The notes beneath the pieces were generated by a model. The model was not told the origin of the DNA. It was given only the letters and a program-made list of their open reading frames with translations, and did no database searches. DNA of 64,000 nt from Pseudofabraea citricarpa (Eukaryota; Ascomycota; Leotiomycetes; Helotiales; Dermateaceae). This document shows positions 11,728 to 21,847 of this stretch, piece after piece. The number at the start of each line of letters is the position of its first letter. Position 1 is the first letter of the stretch. The stretch lies in NCBI GenBank assembly GCA_029641185.1, contig JAPWGK010000001.1, positions 694,501-758,500 of the forward strand, written 5' to 3'. A program made the translations under genes and the position numbers.

Positions 11728-14331
11728 TCAGTCGTTGGTAGGTGTTCTCGGTCCCAACTCCTTGTCTTGTTCATCCCGAAGATGTTTAGTATCATATCCT
11801 AATCTCGCTTTATTCTCCATATGTAACATATCTCCAGCTAAGAACTTTTCATTCTTCTCCGCACTTGTTCCAATCTTGTGGGCCCTAAGGCCATCAGGAT
11901 GCCCACCGGGCCATAGGATCCGGTCTGCTTCTGCCGAAGTCATGTTCGAAGGACTGACAGGTGGCGATGCCGCATACAAGTCATCACTTTCAGATTTGGT
12001 ATCGTCCGGCTCAGACTCATCGAGTCGTGCCGCAAGTAATTTCCTTCGCAGGGTCTCCATATCAGGAATGTCAGAAGACATCGTCCTTCTTCTGTCTCTA
12101 TCAACTCTTGCGATGTTCCTCAGCAGCAAGACCTCATTCCGTTTATATGCAGCATAAAAGCTTTTGTTGATCATCGCACAAGATTGAAGATCATCCAGAT
12201 TATCCAATTCCAAAAGAATTTGGAACGCTGCTTCGTTAGACATGGAAATCGATTCTCTCCTTGGATGGATTGTAGCTGGTAGCTCGTGGGGTCCATCTCT
12301 TGATAAATCGGCATAACGATCCTCTGTTGGACCAGCATGCTTTGACAACGCCCATCCATTGAGGCCTGTAATATCACGAAGTGTGAGGCCCGTGATACTA
12401 TTGGATATATCGTTGATGGCACTACGGAAGGCAGGTGCATAGTCGCAAACACCGGGATGGACCTGAGGAGCACTTGGCATCAAGCGTAAACAATCGCATA
12501 GTTCTTTCAAACTTCGGCGAGGTGATTTTTGAAACTCTCTTGGAGTACTCAAGACGGCTGGTAAAACCCGCAGCTCATTATAGACCAGCATTAGCCAACC
12601 TAAATTTGTAGCATCGCACATATGAGAGCCTTTAGGACACCGAGGTACTGTTGTAAACACTAGTGATCCGACAGCAGTTAATCGACCAGTAGTATCGTCC
12701 AGAGGTGCGCGATAATATTCTTGAATCGCATTGGTGCAACATTCATTGATCTGAGCGAGTTTGGCAGTCCGCACAGCCTTGATCTTATCTCGTATCACTT
12801 GCGGCCATCTTTCCTTGTTTTGTATATCTTCTTCGTCCGTGGAGTTCAGAATCGCTGTTTTTGACATGCGAGTAAAGATCCTTCTTAGGCCAAATGCATA
12901 ACTGATAAGCAACAGACCATCGGGATTCTCATCCCCTGCCATGTGTACCCATTGTGGAAGCCATTGGTACTCTACTTGCAATTCAAGTGGAGAGGTGCAT
13001 CGATATCTCATGCAGACTTCAGCGATGCTAACAAAGACTGAAAACTCGATTTCTCTAGGTACTTTCTGGTTGTGCATATGGGCTGCGTGTAACAGAATCG
13101 TCAATGCCTCATCGTTGTTGAGTTCGATTTGAGGCATTTTGTAAACATTAACATTTGTACCATCTTTGAATTCGCTTTTAGTAGGGGGAGAAGGAAGGTC
13201 TGATAACATATCCAAGGGCGCGTTATTCGTCGGTGGAGAATTGGTTAGCATCTGCGAAAAGAGGGGTGATGCTTCAGCTAACAAGTGAGAAGAGACACGA
13301 AAGCGCAAAATTGGATGTATTTCAGAGGCTGCGTTCGCAAACTCTAATATTGTATCACCATTCTTTGCAATCACATACTCTAGAATCGCCATGTTTGGTG
13401 AGGTTCCAGAGTCAGCAACGTCAAAGAGCTTCTCTGTGGTTTCGAGTTCTGCCTGGAGCCGATCGTAGTTCTTAAATCGTATACTATACCTCGGCCAAAA
13501 ATCCAATTTCTCAGACCTCATCCGATGAACGCTCACATCTCTCATCCTCGAGATCATATTTGCTCGAACCTGCCTTTCAGTAAAGAAAGCTTGAGTCTGG
13601 TATTCGGAGGCATCTGGTTCGTAGTTTTTGTAGGTCGCCAGTAGAGAAAGTCGAAGGGTCTCCAGTAGCGTCTCTTGAATCGCCTTATACTCATGAATAG
13701 CTGTGAGCCACTGGTCATTGACTTGAAAAGGTAATGCAGTCTCCGTCACCGATCCACTGTTCGTGCTTCGCGTTTCCAAAGGAACGATTTCTCTTTCCAG
13801 TAGTGATTCATTGCGCCTAGTGTTCTCTGCACTCGTCAGTATTCATTTGGCAATGGAAGACCAAAAGCAATCGCACATACGTGACTTCTTGAGTAGTCTC
13901 TTACAGATCTCAAAAGAATCCTCCCTGAATTTCTTGTACGCATCATATGCCGCATCGATATTCTTGGGTTCAATGCCAGACGGCGCTTTTCGAATGCGGC
14001 GGATGTTGTCTCTGAGTTTCTGAAAATCCGCGTCGCGGGATGCTGCAATATAAGAGTCTGGAGAGGGTAGGGTCGGTACTTCAAAAGCATCTGGCAGGTT
14101 GAAGCGCGAGGAGACGATCTTATCGCTATGTGGTGTCTTGGATATGTTGGTCAATTGCGTATTCTCTTGCGCAACCATGAGACCTCTTACGACTACAATC
14201 TTCTGCTCATCAGACTCTGTGCTATCTCGCCTCTCCGAAGTTGCTGTCTTCCAGCGGGCGAAGCTGAGCCGCTTCTTCTTGGGGTCGTTGGCGCTCGACG
14301 AGGAGGACGGGGCTCGACGTATACGGTCCAT
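11728..14331 (-). CDS. BTB/POZ-like protein with possible F-box-like segment
   Basis: Two minus-strand exons (14331-13881, 13826-11728) encode 849 residues. The N-terminal 150 residues are basic and serine-rich (SSSSSANDPKKKR). A helical region follows at about 180-280. At about 305-420 there is a BTB-like segment that opens GDTILEF, continues with a hydrophobic FRVSSHLLAEASPLFSQML stretch typical of fungal BTB domains, and carries a long helical extension. At about 670-715 a leucine-rich stretch (AAFQILLELDNLDDLQ..CAMINKSFY) resembles an F-box. If both hold, it could be a Cullin-linked adaptor, but this is inference and the partner is unknown. ATG 14331 is used because the in-frame codon ten positions upstream is TTG. 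The gene is divergent from the RNA cyclase gene. Confidence 0.8.
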
Positions 14332-15003
14332 ATCGAGGAATGACAATGTTTCGAGCTGCAAACAACGAGATAGTGGACATTGGTTCTACCAACATGATTG
14401 CTACAGTTGGTAGGATGCAGAAGCAGGAGCAGGAGCAGAAGCAGAAGCAGAAGAATGTTGTACGGCAAGGCTGTGGATGCCAAGCTGGTGTGGGCTGAAA
14501 TGGCGGGGGCGGAGTCTGAACGGCGTCGATTTGTGCTGTCTGACCTGCTCGTTTGGGGGAGCGACACCAAAAGCACGAAAACGTCACATTGTTATTCTGC
14601 TCCTTGTGACACGACACTCTGACGGGCCGGGGAAGACTGGGAGGATTCCGTATTCTTTCGGGCGTTTTGCTCCATGTCAGAGATGATGTTCTTGCGCTCA
14701 GGGCCTGCTTAGTTCCTGCCTAAGATGAATCCCGGGTCCACGGTAGAACTACAGTAAGCAGGCAGGTCTCTCCAGAAGGCTCGCCATGTGACTCACCTGC
14801 GCACTCGTTGGGCATCCTGACAGTCGGGTGATATATAAAGGTCTGGGCCGTGTCCCGAGCAGCCCAAGTATTCTTCTCAATTGGCCTTCTATCCTTCTTT
14901 CTTGGCTCCCGGCTGCCATTTCCCGAACTGCATAAGGCTGGAAGTAGACTCAACCGAGGCCGTCGAATAGGCAGCAATTTGAGGTTTGAGCACGGCGACG
15001 GCG
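14332..15003. promoter_or_regulatory. divergent promoter region, BTB gene / RNA cyclase
   Basis: A 670-bp region between two divergent starts. It contains an imperfect GCAGAA/GCAGGA hexamer run at 14417-14452, close to the BTB-gene leader, and a TATA-like ATATATAAAG at about 14829-14838, positioned for the plus-strand gene. No uninterrupted gene is seen. Confidence 0.45.
14417..14452. repeat. GCAGAA/GCAGGA hexamer tandem repeat
   Basis: Six consecutive hexamer units read GCAGAA, GCAGGA, GCAGGA, GCAGAA, GCAGAA, GCAGAA. The tract lies about 90-120 bp upstream of the BTB-gene ATG and so is probably in its leader or promoter. Confidence 0.85.
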
Positions 15004-16331
15004 ATGGCGATGGCGATGGTCAAGTTGGATGGCCGTGTTGGCGAAGGTGGTGGCCAAGTCGTCAGAGTTGCAATTGGCCTATCTGCTCTCACGGGCACTC
15101 CTATCAAGATTGATAATGTACGAGGAAACCGACCGGGTAAACGAGGTGGAGGTAAGGTCTTCCTTCCATTGACTTCCGAATTGATGGATGTTTCGACTTC
15201 CCCATTCTGAGAATCAATACTTTAAGTTCTCTACTAAAGACTACTCCAGGTCTCAAAGCCCAACATGTTGCTTCTATAAAATGGCTTGCAGAGGCCACTC
15301 AAGCAAAAGTGACTGGCTTGGTTGTTGGCAGTAGAACGATCGAGTTCATACCACAGATATCCCCGGCAGGAATCAAGTTAGATCGTACAAGGATTCTAAT
15401 CCGATCCGATACGGCTGCCAGTGTCCTACTCGTTTTCCAGGCCATTCTCCCATTTCTTCTGTTTGCAGGAGATGAAGACAATTCCCCATTAGACCTTCGA
15501 ATACAAGGTGGGACAAACGTCAGCTGGTCCTTGTCTTTCGAGTATCTGGATCAGGTTCTCTTACCATCGCTAGAACGCTTTGGCGTGATGGTCGAACGAA
15601 AGTTACAAAGCCGTGGCTGGTCTGTAGGAAGGCAAAATGCGGGCGAAATTCACTTCAAGATTCTTCCATTGGCACTTGGTAGCACCCTCAAATCGCCAGA
15701 CTGGCCACTTGAACGCGGCCACCTTAACAAAATAGACATTAGTATTGTCGTTCCATCGGACCTTATTAAAGAGCTCATGTCAACTCTCCGTTTTGATATC
15801 GACTTGGTGTTTCCTGGGGTAGAGGCCAACTTCGTCATTGTAGAAGATAGCCAGGATCGAACGCGGCTATACACTCTTCTTGTTGCGCATACCACGACAG
15901 GTTTAAGATTTGGCAGAGATTGGCTCTATGACAAGACGACCAAGTTGAAGACGGTTGAGCAATTGAGCACAGAAATGTCGCAAAAAGTGGTGGATGACCT
16001 CGATAAGGAATTCCGAAAGGGAGGCGTCGTTGATGAATTTCTTCAAGATCAATTGGTTATCTTTCAAGCCCTAGCGGAAGGACAATCTAGCATGCCGTCA
16101 TCTTCTGAGGTCCTCAAATCAGTTAGGGATCGAGCTGATAAAACAGAGGAGCCTTTTGGTGATGGTAGCTTGCATACAACAACAGCAAGATGGGTCACAA
16201 GTCAATTGCTGCCAAATGCCAAATGGATGGATAAGGGACGACTGTGCGAGGGAGTTGGGCACAAAGTATCGAACTCTCAATCAGTCAGAGCCGTGTCTGA
16301 ATCATTAAACGACCTTCGTATTGATGCTTGA
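15004..16331 (+). CDS. RNA 3'-terminal phosphate cyclase
   Basis: Predicted to convert RNA 3'-phosphate to a 2',3'-cyclic phosphate through an enzyme-AMP intermediate. Two exons (15004-15151, 15250-16331) encode 409 residues. The N-terminus has the family's LDGRVGEGGGQVVR signature and the RPGKRGGGLKAQHVAS motif, which spans the intron. The insert domain follows in the middle (EYLDQVLLPSLERFG). Near the C-terminus a His at about residue 358 lies in a GSLHTTTARW context, the place where RtcA-type enzymes carry the adenylated histidine. RCL1-type ribosome factors lack it, which argues for the catalytic class. Three in-frame ATGs (15004, 15010, 15016) sit in a GCGATG repeat; the first is given. 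The stop lies 20 bp from the stop of the convergent SDR gene, so their 3' UTRs must overlap. Confidence 0.93.
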
Positions 16332-16351
16332 TACTAAAGCTCTATCATTAT

Positions 16352-17119
16352 CTACACAAGCAAAGCGCCAGCATTAGTTCCTACAATGGAACCAGTCACG
16401 TTTGGATCCTTCATCAACCACAGGTACGCCTCGGCCACATCCTCTGGTTTCGCAATTCGTCCTGTAGGAAGTTTCTCTGCGTACGACTTGTAGAGTGCTT
16501 CTTTTTGCTTTTCGTTCATATGAATCTTCCATAGCTCAGTATCCACAATTCCAGGACTGACGCAATTAACTCTGATGGGTTTCAAATCCAGAGCCAAAGC
16601 CCTCGTAACTCCATGCAATCCAGTTGCAAACGTTCCAGGAACCAACCAATCTGGCATCGGACGCTCGGATACAGTACCCGTTGTAAGCGTAATAGAAGAT
16701 TCAGGACCGGGACTTAGATACTTCCTGCCGACCTTAGCGACCAGCATTGGCGCAAAACATCTGACCTGTCCCGCTGCAATTATCTTCTCTAATGAGATAT
16801 CCGAGAGAGTCATACTGGCGAGTTTGTCGCCCGCTGAGAAGACAATATGATCAACCTTGCCAGTCTTTTCAAACAGTCCTTCGATGTCTTTCTCTAGGGT
16901 TGGCTTGGAGAGGTCACACGCATGACCGGCGATCTTGCTCGAGGGAAAGGATTCTTTGAGAGCTGCTACAGCTGTTTCCACACGCTCGGGATTCGAAGAG
17001 GAAATTGTCACCGACGCTCCGGAAGCAAGTGAAGCCTCAGCAACACCGAAGCCGATTCCTGAACTGCCTCCAATGACGAGGACGTGCTTCGAGTGGAGCT
17101 TTTGGTACTTGGAGGCCAT
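16352..17119 (-). CDS. atypical short-chain dehydrogenase/reductase
   Basis: Single-exon gene of 255 residues, the classical SDR length. The Rossmann entry is clear: LVIGGSSGIGFGVAEA at about 14-29 is the TGxxxGxG-type dinucleotide loop. Later come a VFSAGD segment (the NAG position), then ITLTTG with the usual Ser strand, and VNCVSPGIVDTELW. The expected catalytic Tyr-x-x-x-Lys is not there: the region reads PGTFATGLHGVTRALALDL, with Phe near the Tyr position and no following Lys. It may be a non-catalytic binder, use an alternative acid, or belong to a divergent fungal subgroup. No signal peptide or membrane segment is visible. Confidence 0.9.
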   Translation of the reverse strand: MASKYQKLHSKHVLVIGGSSGIGFGVAEASLASGASVTISSSNPERVETAVAALKESFPSSKIAGHACDLSKPTLEKDIEGLFEKTGKVDHIVFSAGDKLASMTLSDISLEKIIAAGQVRCFAPMLVAKVGRKYLSPGPESSITLTTGTVSERPMPDWLVPGTFATGLHGVTRALALDLKPIRVNCVSPGIVDTELWKIHMNEKQKEALYKSYAEKLPTGRIAKPEDVAEAYLWLMKDPNVTGSIVGTNAGALLV

Positions 17120-18820
17120 GGCTAATTTGGGTTGAATGATCTCTAGAATAAGAAAAGCCCAGCTAGAATATCAGATTTCGAAGGTCTTCTGTAAAGTCTA
17201 TTAGTCTATTAGCCAGCTACGTGGAGAGAGGCTCTTATATACCTAGAGACTTCGCATTGATTATTGCTGAATTGCGTACTGCAAGTAATATCCGCTTAAT
17301 ACCGAAGCTTGATTGACATCACCACGTCCCCGCATAAACTCCGCAAATAACCTTTCTAGGCTATGCGGCGGGAATAACAAATACTCCTTTTAGATTACCA
17401 CGTCATGATTTGTGAACATTCATGGCATGATGTCGTCTTTGGGGGGAAGGGAATTAAAAAGACATCCTAAATCGAAGGCTGCGTAGCTTTTGGATTTATT
17501 CGCTCGATATCAAAAACTAAAGACTCTCATAGAATATCTTATATTCATTAGAACGATACGTGACGATACTCAGATAAGTCTAGTGGCTATCTCTTTCTTT
17601 CTTGGAAAAAGACCCCGTTATTAGACGCACCACAAGTCGGAGCTCTACTCAGCTAAATAGACCAATAACATCGAGCAGCATCCACAAAATACAGATATTA
17701 GAAATCAATCTTGTCGGAAGCTTGCATGCTGCAGGTAGCATACCCCGCCGTGTACGCACATGAATGCCAAACATTAATAAGCTTCAACCCCACCCGGGAA
17801 CGTTAAGTCCGATGACGAAATCTTGAAATCTGGTTGAGCAGAACTAGAATGACACCTCAATATTCTCCTTTCCTGTGAAGTTTTACCGAACTGCAAGATC
17901 AAATGAAGTCGTTTTATCCTGGTGACTTGGAGTAGAGGCTCGTGTGAGATTTCTTTCGTTTCTTCCCGTGTCAAATTAAGCGAAATCAATTACTCACAAT
18001 GCAGAATGGAATCCCGCTGGCTCCTGATCTCTACTTATCAAGCAACCTGAGTTGTGCCAGCAGCCTTTTTACTTTATTATAGATCAAGTTGAACTTGAAT
18101 CTCTAGATGAATCTATGGTTTGACTTACTGTACTGTTGTTATGCACGACTATCTGGATGTTTGGCATCGGTCATTCGCGGGAGGGCGCTTATCTCCAAGA
18201 TGACGACGACCTGCGTACCGAGAGAAGAGCTTACGGGCAAACCTATGTTTTATGGAAAAAGACAAGATTGAAAGAAGATTTGTTGTTAAAGACTCGACTA
18301 GTAACCAGGGAATCCCATCTGGAATGAATCTGTCGAAGTAAATGCGCCTACAGTCTCATGGAATAAACTCTTCGCCCGTCGCTTAAACCGCTCGTCAGTC
18401 GCTTACCAAGAGCCAAAGCAAATGCTTATCTTTTGCGGAGAGGTTAACTTTCACTCTATGCCGTCGATGAACCAGCACTCCAACTCCAAAGCAAAGAAAA
18501 GCCCACCTTATTTGGTTAACTATGAAAGCTCGCAAAGCACGTGAGAAAGACCTAGTTCGCATCGCATCGGCCTCGCGCTTTGGAACAAGGCCGACTCGGC
18601 CGAGCGCGCATTCGCACATTCGCACAGCAAGAGGCCAGCAGCAGAATCGTCCGAAGGCGAGCAGCCTTCAAATACTCATGTCACACTAGCTGACAACCCC
18701 AGCACGGGTTCCATATATATCAAGCTTCATTTCCTCATCCCCTTCTTCCTCTAGCACAGATTTCCTCTCCTGCACGTGATCCATACCAACCTCGACTGAC
18801 CGACCGGACGCACGTAGAAC
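17120..18820. other. 1.7-kb gene-free region
   Basis: AT-rich stretch between the SDR start and the tetraspan gene. No open frame with recognisable content was found. CACGTG hexamers occur near 18538 and 18773, the second about 50 bp before the tetraspan ATG. The 3' part is probably that gene's promoter, with a TATA-like CATATATATC near 18712. Confidence 0.5.
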
Positions 18821-19261
18821 ATGCCAGCACCATTCACGCCCGGACGAGCGCTGTTCTCGCTCGTCGGCATCGTCACGGCCATCGGCGGCTACATTGCAGA
18901 TTGGAACGAGACGCACGTGTGGAACCCGAACTGGCCACCGCACGCGAAGTTCCACAACGGCCAGACCATGTCGATGGGGCTCTGCCTTGGCCTCAGCACT
19001 CTATACTACACCTGGAAACCGAGCAGCACGGCGGCGGCCTCCAAGGAAGCCCTGACGACCACCACCTTGCTGGCGAGTCTGTACTGGGTCACGCAGATCA
19101 GTGCCATCTTGTACCCTGGATCCAAGGCTATGGATCCTGAGTTTGGTGACGGCTTTCCCCAGGCCTATCTCTGTGCTGGCTTGTTTGCTGTTATTGGTTT
19201 TGCCTACAGGATGGAGTCTTTTCGTATTGCGGGACAGGGAGGAGCGAGGAAGAAGGCGTGA
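18821..19261 (+). CDS. small four-span membrane protein, uncharacterised fungal family
   Basis: Single exon, 146 residues. Four hydrophobic segments are seen at about 8-25 (LFSLVGIVTAIGGYIA), 48-65, 80-97 and 115-130, with a basic C-terminus (GGARKKA). The first loop carries a dense aromatic/His motif, DWNETHVWNPNWPPHAKFHN, which looks conserved-site-like and would face one side of the membrane. I think it belongs to a DUF-type fungal family of small tetraspan proteins, but I cannot name the function. It is GC-richer than its surroundings, with a leader rich in CT and CACGTG. The reading frame is intact and the ATG context (AACATGC) is acceptable. Confidence 0.85.
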   Translation: MPAPFTPGRALFSLVGIVTAIGGYIADWNETHVWNPNWPPHAKFHNGQTMSMGLCLGLSTLYYTWKPSSTAAASKEALTTTTLLASLYWVTQISAILYPGSKAMDPEFGDGFPQAYLCAGLFAVIGFAYRMESFRIAGQGGARKKA

Positions 19262-20541
19262 TTTGAATGGCCTGTGGAATCGAGTGGTGTTTTAGTATCC
19301 CAAGCAAAATCATATTGTTGCTCGCCGGGCTATCTTGATTTGGTTCTGGTGCTTGGGAGTTTGGAAAGGAAATTATTGTGGCAGTTTGGATGGGAAACTG
19401 AGTTTCTCTAACTGGCGACTCGAACGTCAAAGGAGCAGAGGATGGGGAACTGAATCACCACGATTCAGATGTACAAATAAGAGTGATGAGATTTCAGAAT
19501 ACAAAACAAACTCCACCCTGACTTGTTTTGAATCCCTAGTTTTAATAACCTAGATCTGCGTTTGAAGACAAAATACATAGCCAAGATGTGATAGAGGGTC
19601 TACATCGGCTGATTGCTATTTTTCACTAGCCCTTGCTCGGGAGTCGGATTTTTGATGCTCTATCGAAGCGAGCGAATATCTGAAGTTAGCCTATCCATTC
19701 CATTTAATAGCCACCTACTTAGGTAAACCCGTACGGTTTGTCCTTAATACCACGTATTACGACGCAGTACTAGTGTATTGACACTGATCCGGAGGTTAAT
19801 GCAGCCAGAATCGCCATTCTCTATGGCTGCAACCAGACGCAGCAAGCGGAGAAGACTTCCAAATGGAAATCCGAGACACTTGTTGCGCGGGACTTCCCAG
19901 TTCATATAGCAAAGGTTTAGATTTTGCGCGCTCCTGATCTGGTTTTGATAGTATTATATGGTAACGGGACGAATGACAACTGAATAAAAGCTGACAGCAC
20001 CACAAATAAACCAGTTAGGCTATTCCCAAAATCCATGCCATCAACCAGCTATAAATCACGACCTGATCTCCTTCCCTGGTAAAAAAGCAAGAAATTCGCT
20101 AGATGAGATGATGTGAAATTGGGATCCATGACGCGGTGGAGCGGATATTGTCTGATTTTCAGATGGAGGGAAAGGAGGGGTATTAATACACAACTGGCGC
20201 AAAGCGACGTAGCTAGATTTGCAAGTTTTGAATCTGCGTTAAGCTTTACTTTTGAATGGCTCCTAGCACCTTATGGACCTTGTAGGAAGCGAGTAACCTG
20301 CAAAGAGACTAGGCGGCATCTGAATAACAAGAACAGAAAGGGTCATTTTCGTCGCTTAACTACCCGACCTCCCAAACCAACCCAAACTCAAAAACCCAGT
20401 ATACGACTTCCCAAGCCCACCATGCCAAGTCTCAAATCCGACAACGGCATCTCTATTTTCTTCCCCAGACAATGCCGGCCCCAATGCTAGGTCCAGAAAA
20501 CCTATATTTTATCTACCAACCACCAGCCAATAACCACATGT
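19262..20541. other. 1.3-kb gene-free region
   Basis: Spacer between the tetraspan gene and the convergent DUF1989 gene. Open frames here are short and unspliceable, and none shows a family motif. Nothing regulatory was recognised. Confidence 0.5.
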
Positions 20542-21304
20542 TTACAAAATCTCGAAATGGGCATCCACAGGTTTACCACAATTGATACTCAGAATATCCT
20601 GCGGACAAGCGCTAAAAGCAACGACGAGATCACATTCGGCCTTGAGAACCACAAACTCGCCCTTCTTACTGGTGGGCGGTTCAAACGAGAGCGTTGTATT
20701 GCCCTGCGTGCTATTCTGCGTATCCGTATGCACGGGGATATTCATGAAGAGGTTGAGGGGGGAAGGTGTGAACTGGGGTGGATTGACACCTGCGACCAAA
20801 TCCAGAAGTTAGTTCCATTCTAAACCATATAGGTGCATGGACAACGAGAAGAAGAGAGAAAGGAAAAAGAAGAAAAAGAAAAGAGAAATTACCGATAGCA
20901 GCCAAGCCCTCGATCAGATTATCCGCACAGTTCCGGTGCTCGTGCCCGCCACCAAGCTCGATGTAGCGGTACGTGTCACACGCGGCGATCAGCGTGTCGT
21001 GGCGGCCCTCGGTCGTGTCCTCGGCCAGCGTCAGCATCTTCTCGCGCCTGTTGTTGTACAGGCCCTCGCCGACCTTGGGGATGGTGCGGTTGAGCGAGGC
21101 GCGCGTGTGCTGCATGGACATCTGGGCCGTGACGGACGAGAAGTAAGCCGGCGAGGCGGCCGACGGAGGGAAAGACGAGATCTCGAAGGCCCACGTATCG
21201 ATGACTTGGGTGCCGTGCGTGTTGGTCACTTTGATGGATTGGCCGGCTTTGAGGGGGACGGCGATGCCGTGCCTCGCCGGGATGGTGGTCGTTGCTGTTG
21301 TCAT
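20542..21304 (-). CDS. DUF1989 / urea carboxylase-associated family protein
   Basis: Two minus-strand exons (21304-20893, 20789-20542) encode 219 residues, the usual size of the family. Motifs seen in order are the opening IPARHGIAVPLKAGQSIKV, GTQVIDTWAF, MSMQHTRASLNRTIPKVGEG at about residues 60-80, DTTEGRHDTLIAACD with candidate metal ligands, HRNCADNL, and the closing VAFSACPQDILSINCG. Bacterial relatives lie beside urea carboxylase and amidase genes and bind metal; the reaction is not settled. No nitrogen-metabolism neighbour is visible here. The intron is pyrimidine-rich on the coding strand; its acceptor was fixed by frame closure, giving AIGVNPPQF across the join. A long antisense frame over exon 1 (20837-21445) is a GC-rich shadow. 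Confidence 0.9.
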
Positions 21305-21847
21305 TTTCGTTTGTGCTTGGCAGGTTGGAGAGAAAGGGGGAGGAGGAGAGATCTATTATCACTTACATATGTGACAGAGAATATTTACTGCTTTTATACT
21401 GGCTTCTCTTCACTTTGCCGTTTGCTAATACTCTGCTGTTGTTGACGGCGGGGCGCCCGATAAGATAAGAGAGGGGTAGTCTAGTGAGCCCGGGGAAGCT
21501 CAAGGGTGGGCATAGGCGGAAGTAGGTGTGATGCTAGCTGCGTTTGACGGCCGTCGGCGAAGAGCAAAGAAAAGAGCATCGAGCATGTACCAGTAAAGAA
21601 AGGTTCTATTGTTCTAGAACACTTAAGTATATATAACAGTTTTTAGTCACGACTCCGTCAAAGCAGGGCACAAAACCAGCTTTCAACGCCTCAAACAAAC
21701 GCCTCTTCTCATGCATTGTATAGCAACCACGACCAGTCCCCATGCTATTTATGAACCTGCCACCGTCTATATGCTAATTGTCTTTGAATCATCATCTCTC
21801 CCTTTGCACCATCGTCCATTCATACTGTATGTTATTAGCAATGCATA
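21305..21847. other. promoter of DUF1989 gene plus 3' flank of BEACH gene
   Basis: About 540 bp separating two minus-strand genes. It is AT-rich toward 21600-21850. No gene or repeat was recognised. Confidence 0.45.

Noticed and set aside
20837..21445. 202-codon plus-strand frame over the DUF1989 gene
   Set aside because: Antisense to a clear family protein; Arg/Gly/Val-rich composition typical of the shadow of a GC-rich exon; no ATG-based domain.
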